Origin: JBGPTF01 sp041490445
GTDB lineage: Bacteria > Acidobacteriota > Terriglobia > Acidiferrales > UBA7541
Length of the DNA stretch: 64,000 bases
Direction: 5' to 3'
NCBI GenBank assembly: GCA_041490445.1
Contig: JBGPTF010000004.1
Coordinates: 62,001 to 126,000 of the forward strand
Position numbers and translations under genes: made by a program. Positions 34,610-42,796 of this stretch are shown here, piece after piece. The notes below the pieces were generated by a model. That model was given only the letters and a program-made list of their open reading frames with translations. It did not search any database and was not told where the DNA came from. Position 1 is the first letter of the stretch; each line of letters begins with the position of its first letter.

Positions 34610-34628
34610 CCTTCGGCCTCCTGGACGC

Positions 34629-35672
34629 TCAACGTGCGGTCAGCATATGCTCGAGCAAGTCTTTCACCTGCTCTTTTTGCTTCGTCGTGAAATACCAGTC
34701 CATGGTGCGCCGCAGGCCCTCACGAAACAGAGTTTTTGGCTCCCAGCCGAGCAGTCTCTTCGCGAGCGAATTGTCGGCGACACGATTCGCGGGCCCCGTC
34801 GGCATGTCGAGCAGCAACTTGATGTCGGCATTCTTGCCGGCGAATTCGAGAACTATCCGCGCCGCATCGATCACGCGCACGCGCTCCATCGTGCCCAGGT
34901 TCACGGCCGTGCCATCCTGAATTCTTTCCGCTGCAAGAATCGTTCCACTCACGATGTCGTCCACGTAGGTCCAGTTGCGGATCTGGTTGCCGTCGCCCCA
35001 CACCTCGAACGGATTCTGGCCGACGAAGGCGCGGGCGATCATTGCGATGACCGCATGGTTTTCGATCCCGCGCGGGCCGTACACGGTGAAGTAGCGGCAC
35101 GACGCGGCCCCCAGGCCGTATTCCTTGTGGTACGCCTGCAGCGTCAGCTCGCCCATCAGTTTGGCCCAGCCGTACATGTTGTCGGCGTCGTGCGGAGGCT
35201 TGACCATGTCTTCCGTGAGATACAGCTCTTTCGTCGTGTCCGTCTGCATATAGTTCGGATAGACGCAGCCCGAGGACGCAAACACCACTTTCTCGACTTT
35301 CGCTTGCAGCGCTTCATAGAAGACGAGGCCGTCGAGAAACAGATTGGAAGCCGGGCCCGCCTGGTGGAGATCCACGTAGCCACGGCCGCCGTGATCCGCC
35401 GCGAGATGGAAGACCACTTGAATGCCGCGCATTGCGGCGCGGGCGATCCCCGGCTCGCGCAAATCCGCTTCCAGAAACGAGACGCGCCGGCTGTCGAGAT
35501 GCTGCTGAATATTTTCAAGCTTGCCGCTGGTGAGATCGTCCACCACGCGCACCTGCGCGCCGCGCGCCACCAGTGCATCCACCAGGTGCGAACCAATGAA
35601 TGATGTACCGCCCGTCACTAAGACTTTCTTCCGATTCCAGATGGCCCCCTCCTTAGCGGTCTCGCGCCGCAT
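34629..35672 (-). CDS. NAD-dependent nucleotide-sugar epimerase/dehydratase
   Basis: A 347-aa extended SDR protein. The cofactor motif is GGTSFIGSHLVDAL, the catalytic Tyr/Lys motif is YGWAK, and SSGCVYPNYMQTD is the active-site Ser region. Nucleotide-sugar 4-epimerases and GDP-mannose 3,5-epimerase-like enzymes are closest in style, but the sugar cannot be told. The first ATG is 35672, inside the end of the upstream gene and without a ribosome-binding site. A perfect AGGAGG at 35653-35648 stands five bases before an ATC codon at 35642, which would give the usual short N-terminus. It lies in the glycan operon before the WecA-like gene. Confidence 0.83.
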   Translation of the reverse strand: MRRETAKEGAIWNRKKVLVTGGTSFIGSHLVDALVARGAQVRVVDDLTSGKLENIQQHLDSRRVSFLEADLREPGIARAAMRGIQVVFHLAADHGGRGYVDLHQAGPASNLFLDGLVFYEALQAKVEKVVFASSGCVYPNYMQTDTTKELYLTEDMVKPPHDADNMYGWAKLMGELTLQAYHKEYGLGAASCRYFTVYGPRGIENHAVIAMIARAFVGQNPFEVWGDGNQIRNWTYVDDIVSGTILAAERIQDGTAVNLGTMERVRVIDAARIVLEFAGKNADIKLLLDMPTGPANRVADNSLAKRLLGWEPKTLFREGLRRTMDWYFTTKQKEQVKDLLEHMLTAR

Positions 35673-36855
35673 CTTCGACAATGTTGATCAATCGTTCGAG
35701 CTCGTCGGCTCGAAGAAATCGCTTGGCAACTTCCCGCGCGCGCCGGCCCATCGCTGTGAGCTGTTCCGGAGCCGCTCGCAGTTTGCGGATGGTTTCGGCG
35801 ACCGCTGCCGGGTCGTCCGGATCGGCTGCGACGCCGCAACCCGCCTCGCGCACGATTCGGACTGCGTCGCACTTCTTCGAGGCGACCGCCAGCACGGGCC
35901 TCCCCGCGGCCAGAATCGAGTACAGCTTGCTGGGCACAACAACCCCTTCGAGCCCGCGGCGCACCGTGACGACATGCAAATCCCCGGCGGCCATCACGTA
36001 AGGAATCTGCTCGACCGGACGGAACGGCAGAAAGCGCACCTGCGGGCATTCCAGCGCCGCCGCTTCGACGCGCGGCCGATTCGCGCCGTCGCCGACAAAG
36101 ACGAGCCCGACGCCGTCGTTGCCCAGGATCTGCGCGGCACGCACCAGCGTGTCCCACGCACCGTAGAAGCCCAGATTGCCGGCGTGCAGCACAACAAATG
36201 AATGGCCGCCGCGAATTTCCTGCGCCACCGGGTGGTTGGCACACGGCGGCGTGCCCTCGGGTATGGTCGTGCCGTCTCGCACGACCACCACGCGCTCCGG
36301 CGCAACCCCTTTTGCCAGGATGCGTTCGCGCATGTCGTCGCCGAGAACGATGACGCGCGACGCGCGGCGCAGAGCGCGGCGATGCAGCGACTCCCAGCCG
36401 CGCGCGAAGAGCCCCGGCCGGACGATGTCGCCGCCGATGGCCATCTCCGGATAGAGATCTCGGATGTTGTACACAAGAGGCCGGCCGCTCAATCGCGACA
36501 CCGCCGCGCCGGTGATCCCGTTGAACGGCGGGTCCGTCATGGACAGGATTAGATCGGCGCGCAAGGCAAGCGCGCGCGGCATGGCGAGCGCTGTGTACGA
36601 AAGATAATTTGCCACGCGGCGCCCCATGCGGTGCCGGGGGTAGTCGGTGGAACCAACGCGCTCGATCGTCACGCCGTTGCGCTCTTCGCGGCGCAGGAGC
36701 TGCGCGGGGTAGCGTTCGTCCGGGTCGTAGGAAGGGCGTCCCGCAAGCACCGTGACGCGGTGCCTGCTCGCGAGTGTTTCAGCGACCAGCGCTGCCATCT
36801 TCGCCGTCGCCGAAGTATCCGGCGGGTAGTATTGATTCAGAAGAAGAATGTGCAC
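35653..36855 (-). CDS. GT4-like glycosyltransferase (WbuB type)
   Basis: A 400-aa GT-B-fold glycosyltransferase. The N-terminal domain starts LLLNQYYPPDTSATAKMAA, the WbuB-like opening, with NIRDLYPEMAI in the first half. The donor-binding half shows VLHAGNLGFYGAWDTLV, FVGDG and the GLEGVVVPSKLYSILAAGRPVLA segment that carries the usual acidic contact. WbuB-type enzymes add the second sugar of many O-units. Its end overlaps the epimerase reading frame. Donor and linkage are unknown. Confidence 0.85.
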   Translation of the reverse strand: MHILLLNQYYPPDTSATAKMAALVAETLASRHRVTVLAGRPSYDPDERYPAQLLRREERNGVTIERVGSTDYPRHRMGRRVANYLSYTALAMPRALALRADLILSMTDPPFNGITGAAVSRLSGRPLVYNIRDLYPEMAIGGDIVRPGLFARGWESLHRRALRRASRVIVLGDDMRERILAKGVAPERVVVVRDGTTIPEGTPPCANHPVAQEIRGGHSFVVLHAGNLGFYGAWDTLVRAAQILGNDGVGLVFVGDGANRPRVEAAALECPQVRFLPFRPVEQIPYVMAAGDLHVVTVRRGLEGVVVPSKLYSILAAGRPVLAVASKKCDAVRIVREAGCGVAADPDDPAAVAETIRKLRAAPEQLTAMGRRAREVAKRFLRADELERLINIVEDAARDR

Positions 36856-36944
36856 GATGAGTTCCCAAGCTCACTCCCGTGACGCGCCCGGCCGGACCCT
36901 GGGGCTGCCTGAGAGCAGCAGCCGGAGCGTTCCGGCGGGCGGAA

Positions 36945-38738
36945 TTACTTCACCCGGTTGACCATCGCCTCAGAGGCTTCGTCGCCCGCCGATGCGAGGA
37001 CGGGTTTTTCCAAAATGGAATCGCCCAGGACGAGCACGTCCATCTTTGTCCGTAGAAAGCATTCCAGCGCCTCTTCCGGGCGGCAAACAATCGGCTCATT
37101 GTCGTTGAAAGAAGTATTCAGAACGACCGGCACGCCCGTCAGGTTAGCAAACTCCTTCAGCAATCGCCAGTAGCGCGGGTTCGCATTTTGATCGACCGTT
37201 TGCAGCCGGGCTGTGCCGTCCACGTGGGTCGGCGCAGGAATCACGGCTCGTTTTGCAGGCCGCACCGCATAGGCGAAGGTCATGAAGGGCGAAGGATGCG
37301 TCTGCTCGAAATATTCGCCGGTGGCCTCCTCCAGAATCGAAGGGGCAAATGGCCGGAAGGTCTCGCGGTGCTTGATGCGCTGGTTCAAAATGCCCTTCAT
37401 CTGCGGCCGGCGGGGGTCTGCAAGAATGCTGCGGTTCCCGAGGGCCCGGGGACCCCACTCCGCGCGTCCCTGGAACCAGCCCACCACCTTTCCCTGCGCG
37501 ATGTGCTGCGCCGTTGCCTTGCATAGCGCGCCTTCATCGCACTGCGCCAACTGGATCTCGCCGTCGCGCTTGCGGCAACTCTCGGCCACGCGCCGGATTT
37601 CTTGCGCCGGGAACGCCGGCCCCCAGTAGGCGTGGGCCATTACGAAGCTGCGCGGCTGGCCACGGACTTGATGATGGACGTAATAGGCGGCGCCGACGGA
37701 AAGTCCCGCGTCGCCCGCGGCGGGCTGGACATAGACACGCTCGAAAGGAGTCCGCTCGAAGATCTTTCCGTTCGCCACGCAGTTGAAAGCAACGCCACCC
37801 GCGAGGCAGAGCGCCTTCTGCCGCGTTTGTTTGTACAGCGCGTTAAGCATCGCGAAGAAAGTTTCCTCGAGCGCCATCTGCATCGAGGCGGCCAGATCGA
37901 AATGCCGCTGCTCGAGTGGCTCGCCCGCTGCGCGCGCGGCGCCTAGCCGCCGTTCCAGGTACTCTGAGAACAACCGTCCCAGCACGGGAGTTTGATCCGC
38001 TTCGCGCCACGACATTTCCGCGCCCTGCCGATGGTGCGTGAAATAATCGAGTCCGAGACGGAAGCCTGCGCCGCTTGTTGGATGAACGATCTTGCGAAAT
38101 TCATCGAGAAACGCCGGCTGGCCGTAGGCTGCCAGGCCCATCACTTTGTATTCATCGCCAAATTTCCAGAAGCCGAGGTACTGCGTGAGCGCCGTGTAGA
38201 ACATGCCGAGCGAATGCGGGAAGGCCACTGCGCCGTGAATGTCGAGCTTCGAGCCGCGGCCGGTCGCCCACATCGTGCTGGCAAAATCGCCCAGGCCGTC
38301 CGCGGAAAGTGCAGCGGCTTGCTCAAAGGGTGAAACGAAAAAGGCGCTGCCGAGATGCGCCCGGTGGTGCTCGATGCGGTGGAACTGCGCGCGGATTCCT
38401 TGCAGGTCCATTTCGAAGGCTCGCGCCATCTCTTCCTTTACGCCGGCAAAGCGCGCCATCACCCGCGCCCGTTCGAAAGCGAAACGCGGCATGCGCAGGG
38501 AATAGAGCAGCTTCGTGCCGAGGCGTGCACGCGGGTCGCGCGGGATCGCGATGTGGTCAACCTCGGCGAGCTTGAGACCAGCCTCGGCCAGGCAATAACG
38601 AATCGCCTGCACCGGCAAACCCGCCGCATACTTCACGCGGTTGAAGCGTTCTTCCTCCACCGCGGCAACCAACTGCCCGTCGCAGACGAGCGCCGCGGAG
38701 GCGTTCGCGTGATACGCGTTGATCCCAAGAATGTTCAT
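36945..38738 (-). CDS. NodU/CmcH-type carbamoyltransferase, second copy
   Basis: A 597-aa carbamoyltransferase with all family marks: GINAYHANASAALV at the N-terminus, HHRAH in the metal site, DGLGDFAS, CLAGGVAFNCVANG, AAGDAG, GWFQGRAEWGPRALGNRS and VLNTSFNDNEPIV. It is expected to add carbamoyl to a sugar hydroxyl. Downstream of AsnB by 23 bases, in the same direction, it may act on the same sugar residue as the asparagine-synthase-like enzyme. The acceptor is unknown. Confidence 0.9.
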   Translation of the reverse strand: MNILGINAYHANASAALVCDGQLVAAVEEERFNRVKYAAGLPVQAIRYCLAEAGLKLAEVDHIAIPRDPRARLGTKLLYSLRMPRFAFERARVMARFAGVKEEMARAFEMDLQGIRAQFHRIEHHRAHLGSAFFVSPFEQAAALSADGLGDFASTMWATGRGSKLDIHGAVAFPHSLGMFYTALTQYLGFWKFGDEYKVMGLAAYGQPAFLDEFRKIVHPTSGAGFRLGLDYFTHHRQGAEMSWREADQTPVLGRLFSEYLERRLGAARAAGEPLEQRHFDLAASMQMALEETFFAMLNALYKQTRQKALCLAGGVAFNCVANGKIFERTPFERVYVQPAAGDAGLSVGAAYYVHHQVRGQPRSFVMAHAYWGPAFPAQEIRRVAESCRKRDGEIQLAQCDEGALCKATAQHIAQGKVVGWFQGRAEWGPRALGNRSILADPRRPQMKGILNQRIKHRETFRPFAPSILEEATGEYFEQTHPSPFMTFAYAVRPAKRAVIPAPTHVDGTARLQTVDQNANPRYWRLLKEFANLTGVPVVLNTSFNDNEPIVCRPEEALECFLRTKMDVLVLGDSILEKPVLASAGDEASEAMVNRVK

Positions 38739-38761
38739 CGCGCGCTTTTCGAGTGTTCAGC

Positions 38762-40735
38762 TCAGGCCACGGAGGGCGTGGCAGCTGAATGCGCCGCGGC
38801 GCCGCGGATTTCGCGGGCGTCCGCGTGGCGCCTCGACCATTCATTCAAAACGTAGAGGCTCCACGGACGCGACCAGCTCGTTCTGCCGTCCAGAAAATCC
38901 TTCCAAACTTCATGAACGCGCCCCGCACGGAGATACGGCTGCAAGGCAGGCGACAAGTTCGCAAGGCCTTCCTGCACGTGCTCGCGCAGTGGCCCGCGCA
39001 GCCAATTCTGCCACGGAAACGTGAACGTGCGCTTTTGTTGCGTGACAATTTCCTTAGGCAAAATGTCGCGGAGCGCCTCGATCAGCAGCGCCTTCGGCCT
39101 TGCGCCGCTCTGTTTCAACGCCTCGGGCAGGCGCAGAACAAACTCCACAAGCGGGTGATCGAGGAACGGCACACGCACCTCGAGCGACTGGCTCATGCTC
39201 ATCGCGTCGGTATCGCGCAGCAGCGTGTTCACCAGATACGAGCGCAGTTCGAGCCACGAGACAGCCGTGAAGCGGTCGAGGCGAGCTGCATCCTCGGCGG
39301 CCTGTGCGAGCCAGGCGCGCCACGCCGGCTCGGCCGTCGAAGATTTCGTGTCGTGCAGAAGCTCTGTAACCTGCTCGGGGGTGAACAGCGCGCGCGTAAA
39401 GAAATAGGGATGCGGCAGCGCCTCAGGCGATTTCCAGGCGGCGCCCAGCTTTCGCGCTGCGTCCGGCGCAGAGCGCAATCCGGCTGCGGCTTCGAGCGCG
39501 GCCGCGCTCGCGGCGCGCAGCGGTCCCGGAACCCATTTTCCCGCCGCGGCCAGGTTTTCCACCCGCGGTGCGGACCGGAACGTCGTGTATCCTCCGAAGA
39601 GTTCGTCGCTGCCGAGTCCGCTGAGCGCCACCTTCAAACCGGCCTGCCGCGCCGCCCAGGAGACGAAGAACGTGTTGATCCCATCCATGCTGGGTTGATC
39701 GAGCGCGGACACAGCTTCATCGAGCCGCGCGCGCATCTCTTCACCCGTGAGCAGCAATTCCTGGTGGTGCGTGCCGAGGCGTTCGGCGGTGCGGCGCGCA
39801 AGCTCCGCTTCGTTGTAATCTTCTTCGGAGAAGGCGACGGTGAAGGTGTGGATGCCGCGGCATTCGCGATTCGCCAGGGCAGCCAGCGCCGTCGAGTCCA
39901 GACCGCTCGAGAGAAAGACTCCGAGTGGAACATCGGCCAACAGGTGCTTCCGGACGGAATCCTCCAGCCGTCCCCGCAGGCTCGTCGCAGCCTCCACCGT
40001 TGTTTTTGGTGGCTCGACAGCCTCACCGAGGACGGTCGAAAGACTCCAGTACGGTGCCGACGCCACTCTTTCCCAATTGCCCTGAGTCGGGACGAACAGG
40101 AAATGTCCGGGAGGCAGCGACGTGATTCCCTCCACAAGCGTCATCGGCTCGCTCGCCGATCCAAACGTGAGATAACTTTCGAGCGCTTCCCGGGAGATTC
40201 GCGTGGAAAGTTGGCCGCTGGCCAGGAGGGCGCGGACTTCGGAGGCGAAGAGAAACTTGCCATCCGCAATGGCGTAATAGAGCGGCTTGATACCCAGGCG
40301 ATCGCGCGCCAGAAAGACGCGCTGCGGCGCGCCAGAAGGACCGCCGGGCATTTCGACGATCGCAAAGGCGAACATCCCTCGCAGCCGCCGGACGCACTCG
40401 GCACCCCAGCTTTCGTAGGCGTGAACGATGACTTCGGTATCCGAGCGGGTGCGAAACTGGTGTCCTTGCGATTCGAGCTCGCGGCGCAGCTCGGGAAAAT
40501 TGTAAATCTCGCCGTTGAACACGATGGCCAGCGTGCCGGCCTCATTCCAAACCGGCTGATGGCCTCCGGGCAGATCGATGATGCTCAGCCGGCGAATGCC
40601 GAGCGCGACCGGCGGGGCAATCAGAACGCCTTCCTCATCGGGCCCGCGATGACGGATCGCGGCCATCATTCGCCCGACAATGCTTTCGGAATCCGGTCTC
40701 GTCTCGATTCCTATGGCGCCGCAGATGCCACACAT
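38762..40735 (-). CDS. asnB: asparagine synthase (glutamine-hydrolysing) family protein
   Basis: A 657-aa protein with an N-terminal Ntn glutaminase domain (Cys2 in MCGICG, then RHRGPDEEG and NGEIYNFPELR) and a C-terminal ATP-pyrophosphatase domain (FLSSGLDSTAL, then DELFGGY). It moves ammonia from glutamine to an activated carboxylate. In polysaccharide loci such proteins are often amidotransferases acting on a sugar or a peptide substituent rather than true asparagine synthases. It starts one base after the stop of the transglutaminase-like gene, and a carbamoyltransferase follows. The substrate is inferred only from context. Confidence 0.88.
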   Translation of the reverse strand: MCGICGAIGIETRPDSESIVGRMMAAIRHRGPDEEGVLIAPPVALGIRRLSIIDLPGGHQPVWNEAGTLAIVFNGEIYNFPELRRELESQGHQFRTRSDTEVIVHAYESWGAECVRRLRGMFAFAIVEMPGGPSGAPQRVFLARDRLGIKPLYYAIADGKFLFASEVRALLASGQLSTRISREALESYLTFGSASEPMTLVEGITSLPPGHFLFVPTQGNWERVASAPYWSLSTVLGEAVEPPKTTVEAATSLRGRLEDSVRKHLLADVPLGVFLSSGLDSTALAALANRECRGIHTFTVAFSEEDYNEAELARRTAERLGTHHQELLLTGEEMRARLDEAVSALDQPSMDGINTFFVSWAARQAGLKVALSGLGSDELFGGYTTFRSAPRVENLAAAGKWVPGPLRAASAAALEAAAGLRSAPDAARKLGAAWKSPEALPHPYFFTRALFTPEQVTELLHDTKSSTAEPAWRAWLAQAAEDAARLDRFTAVSWLELRSYLVNTLLRDTDAMSMSQSLEVRVPFLDHPLVEFVLRLPEALKQSGARPKALLIEALRDILPKEIVTQQKRTFTFPWQNWLRGPLREHVQEGLANLSPALQPYLRAGRVHEVWKDFLDGRTSWSRPWSLYVLNEWSRRHADAREIRGAAAHSAATPSVA

Positions 40736-40736
40736 G

Positions 40737-41585
40737 TCAGACAGATTCTCCGAGGAAGGCCCGGGCGGCGCGAAGGAGTTGGTTCCTCAAGCGCACGCGC
40801 CGTAAGCCCAACCGCGCTTCACCGTACCAGCGCAGGAAGAATCTCACTCCCGCAAGGAAAAAGACAAGAAACAGTGCGATCCAGAGGGCGGCGAAGGATT
40901 CTCGCTCGAGCAGCAGGGTCCAATAGATGGAGTCCTCCCAGCTCGGCGCGACTCGATCCAGCATACTTCGGAGCAGCCGCCCGATAACCGGGATCCGCGA
41001 AAGGCGGACGTGGGCCGTAATGTCGTAGTCGTAGAGCGAGAGATATTCGGGAAGATTCTTGGTCGCTTCGTGGAAGACAGCGGGGTCGCTGAGTTCTTGG
41101 CGAGTCAGAAGCTGTCCCTGGGGGCCCCGCAGGATTACGCGGAACGCCGGGTCCACGACGATCCATCGGCCGTCAACCTTGACTTCCGCAACGACATGGT
41201 TGGTGATCCGATGCTGATCGAGAAGAAGCAGCCGCCTCGAGGGCAGGCCGCCGCTATTGGCGATGTTGACGAAGGCATTCGTCGCGGTACCGCACACCCT
41301 CAGCAACTCCTGGTAGTTCAGGGTTTCCTGCGGGTCTCGCAATGGCGCCATGCCGCCGGCTGCGTCCGGCGAAGTCCGGCGTGATGGTCCGTGCTCCATC
41401 CAGGTGAGTATGGCCTCAATCTTGACCTCTGGGGATTCGTTCGCAGGCATGATCGCATCCGAGAATCCCTTCAGGTAGCTCCTCGTGGAATGCTCCCAAC
41501 CGGTCGAGTACAGCAGGAAGAGGGAGGAAAGAATCAGCAGCGTATTCGTGAGAAACCACAGGAACTGGACGAGCGGGCGCTTCAT
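40737..41585 (-). CDS. transglutaminase-like membrane protein
   Basis: A 282-aa protein with an N-terminal membrane span (7-27), a transglutaminase-like cysteine-protease-fold domain, and one or two C-terminal spans near 222-245. The catalytic triad is visible as Cys98 (RVCGTATNAF), His130 (RITNHVV) and Asp145 (WIVVDPAF). Such domains act as proteases, peptide N-glycanases or acyl-transferring enzymes. ATG 41585 overlaps the stop of the glycosyltransferase gene (ATGA), and its stop lies one base before asnB. The tight coupling suggests a joint job on one nitrogen-containing substituent. Confidence 0.75.
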   Translation of the reverse strand: MKRPLVQFLWFLTNTLLILSSLFLLYSTGWEHSTRSYLKGFSDAIMPANESPEVKIEAILTWMEHGPSRRTSPDAAGGMAPLRDPQETLNYQELLRVCGTATNAFVNIANSGGLPSRRLLLLDQHRITNHVVAEVKVDGRWIVVDPAFRVILRGPQGQLLTRQELSDPAVFHEATKNLPEYLSLYDYDITAHVRLSRIPVIGRLLRSMLDRVAPSWEDSIYWTLLLERESFAALWIALFLVFFLAGVRFFLRWYGEARLGLRRVRLRNQLLRAARAFLGESV

Positions 41586-42790
41586 CCGTCATCAACCTCC
41601 CCCGCGAGTTCAGTGTAGAGGTTTTCCATCTGCGACAGCGGTTCGTCCCAGGAAAGCCCTCGCGCGACTTCAGCACAGCCCGATCGGAAGTGTTCACGAA
41701 CTGCTTTGTCTCCCAGCATCTGCTGAAGCGCCGCCTCGAGGGGCCGGGCGCCATAGGGAATCACCAACCCGGCGCGCCTCTCGATCATGGCCGCAATTCC
41801 ACAGCGGTCTGTCACGATCACCGGTGTCCCGCAGGCGATGGCTTCTCCGGCCGTGCTGCCGAAGTTTTCATTCTGTGACGGCAGCACAAAGACGTCCGCA
41901 TCTCGATACGCCGCCCATTTCGCATCGCCGTATAGAGGCCCTATGAAAAGGACGTGCTCCGAGACTCTTAGGTTACGGGCGTTCTCCTTGAGCTTTTCGA
42001 AATAGCCATCTCTCTCATCCGGCCCCGCCAGCACGAGCCAGCAAGTCCGTCCCTGGCCGGCGCCGGCTCGCCAGCGCGCGAAGGCTTCCAGGAGCAGGTC
42101 GGGGCTTTTCTTTGAGACGAGGCGACCGAGAAAGAGGATCAGACTCGAATCCGCAGGAATTTTCCACTGCCGCCGAAAACTGCCCGGTTCGGGCAGGACA
42201 GGCGGCGCAGCAATCCCGTTGCGACGGACGATCAGCTGCGACGCGGGAATACCCTCAGCGATCAATTCCTTCGCTTCCTGGTCAGAGGTGGCGATCAACC
42301 GGCGCGCCCCGCGCATCAGCCGCTGCCCCAGCAAGGTGTGGTAAGAGCGCTTCAGCCGGAGGCTGCGGATAATCGGGAGAGACATCCCCATGGGCTCAAG
42401 GACGTAAGGGATTCTGCGGCGGCGGCACGCCGAACCAACTGCGGGCCCCAGTAAATCGTAAAGCCCATAGATATGCGCCAGGTCGAAGCCTCTGAGTGAC
42501 TCCGCGCAGAAGCTTAGCACGCTCGGATTCAAAGTCAGAGCGCGATATCGGGCCCGAGTATACAAGTAGATGACTTCAACACCGCTCTCTTCCCTCACGC
42601 GCCAGCCCCATTTCTGGCGTTCCGCAGGCAGGCCCGGCGCGGCGAGCTTCTGCAGACCCAGGTCCGCCGTGAGAACGGTGACGCGGTGGCCTCGATGCGC
42701 GAGGCCCCCGGCCAAGGCGTGAACCTTAACCGCCGGTCCGCCCCGGTCGAGAAACGGAAAGTACGCCTGTGTGACTTTGAGGATTTGCAT
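41582..42790 (-). CDS. GT4-like glycosyltransferase
   Basis: A 402-aa GT-B enzyme. It opens with VTQAYFPFLDRGGPAVKVHALA, the acceptor-side glycine loop. The C-terminal half has LILFLGRLVSKKSPDLLLEAF, LAGPDERDG and NENFGSTAGEAIACGTPVIVTD, the E-x7-E type donor motif of GT4. It lies six bases after the GT-C-like gene and is coupled to the transglutaminase-like gene. The transferred sugar is unknown. Confidence 0.87.
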   Translation of the reverse strand: MQILKVTQAYFPFLDRGGPAVKVHALAGGLAHRGHRVTVLTADLGLQKLAAPGLPAERQKWGWRVREESGVEVIYLYTRARYRALTLNPSVLSFCAESLRGFDLAHIYGLYDLLGPAVGSACRRRRIPYVLEPMGMSLPIIRSLRLKRSYHTLLGQRLMRGARRLIATSDQEAKELIAEGIPASQLIVRRNGIAAPPVLPEPGSFRRQWKIPADSSLILFLGRLVSKKSPDLLLEAFARWRAGAGQGRTCWLVLAGPDERDGYFEKLKENARNLRVSEHVLFIGPLYGDAKWAAYRDADVFVLPSQNENFGSTAGEAIACGTPVIVTDRCGIAAMIERRAGLVIPYGARPLEAALQQMLGDKAVREHFRSGCAEVARGLSWDEPLSQMENLYTELAGEVDDG

Positions 42791-42796
42791 GTCCAG

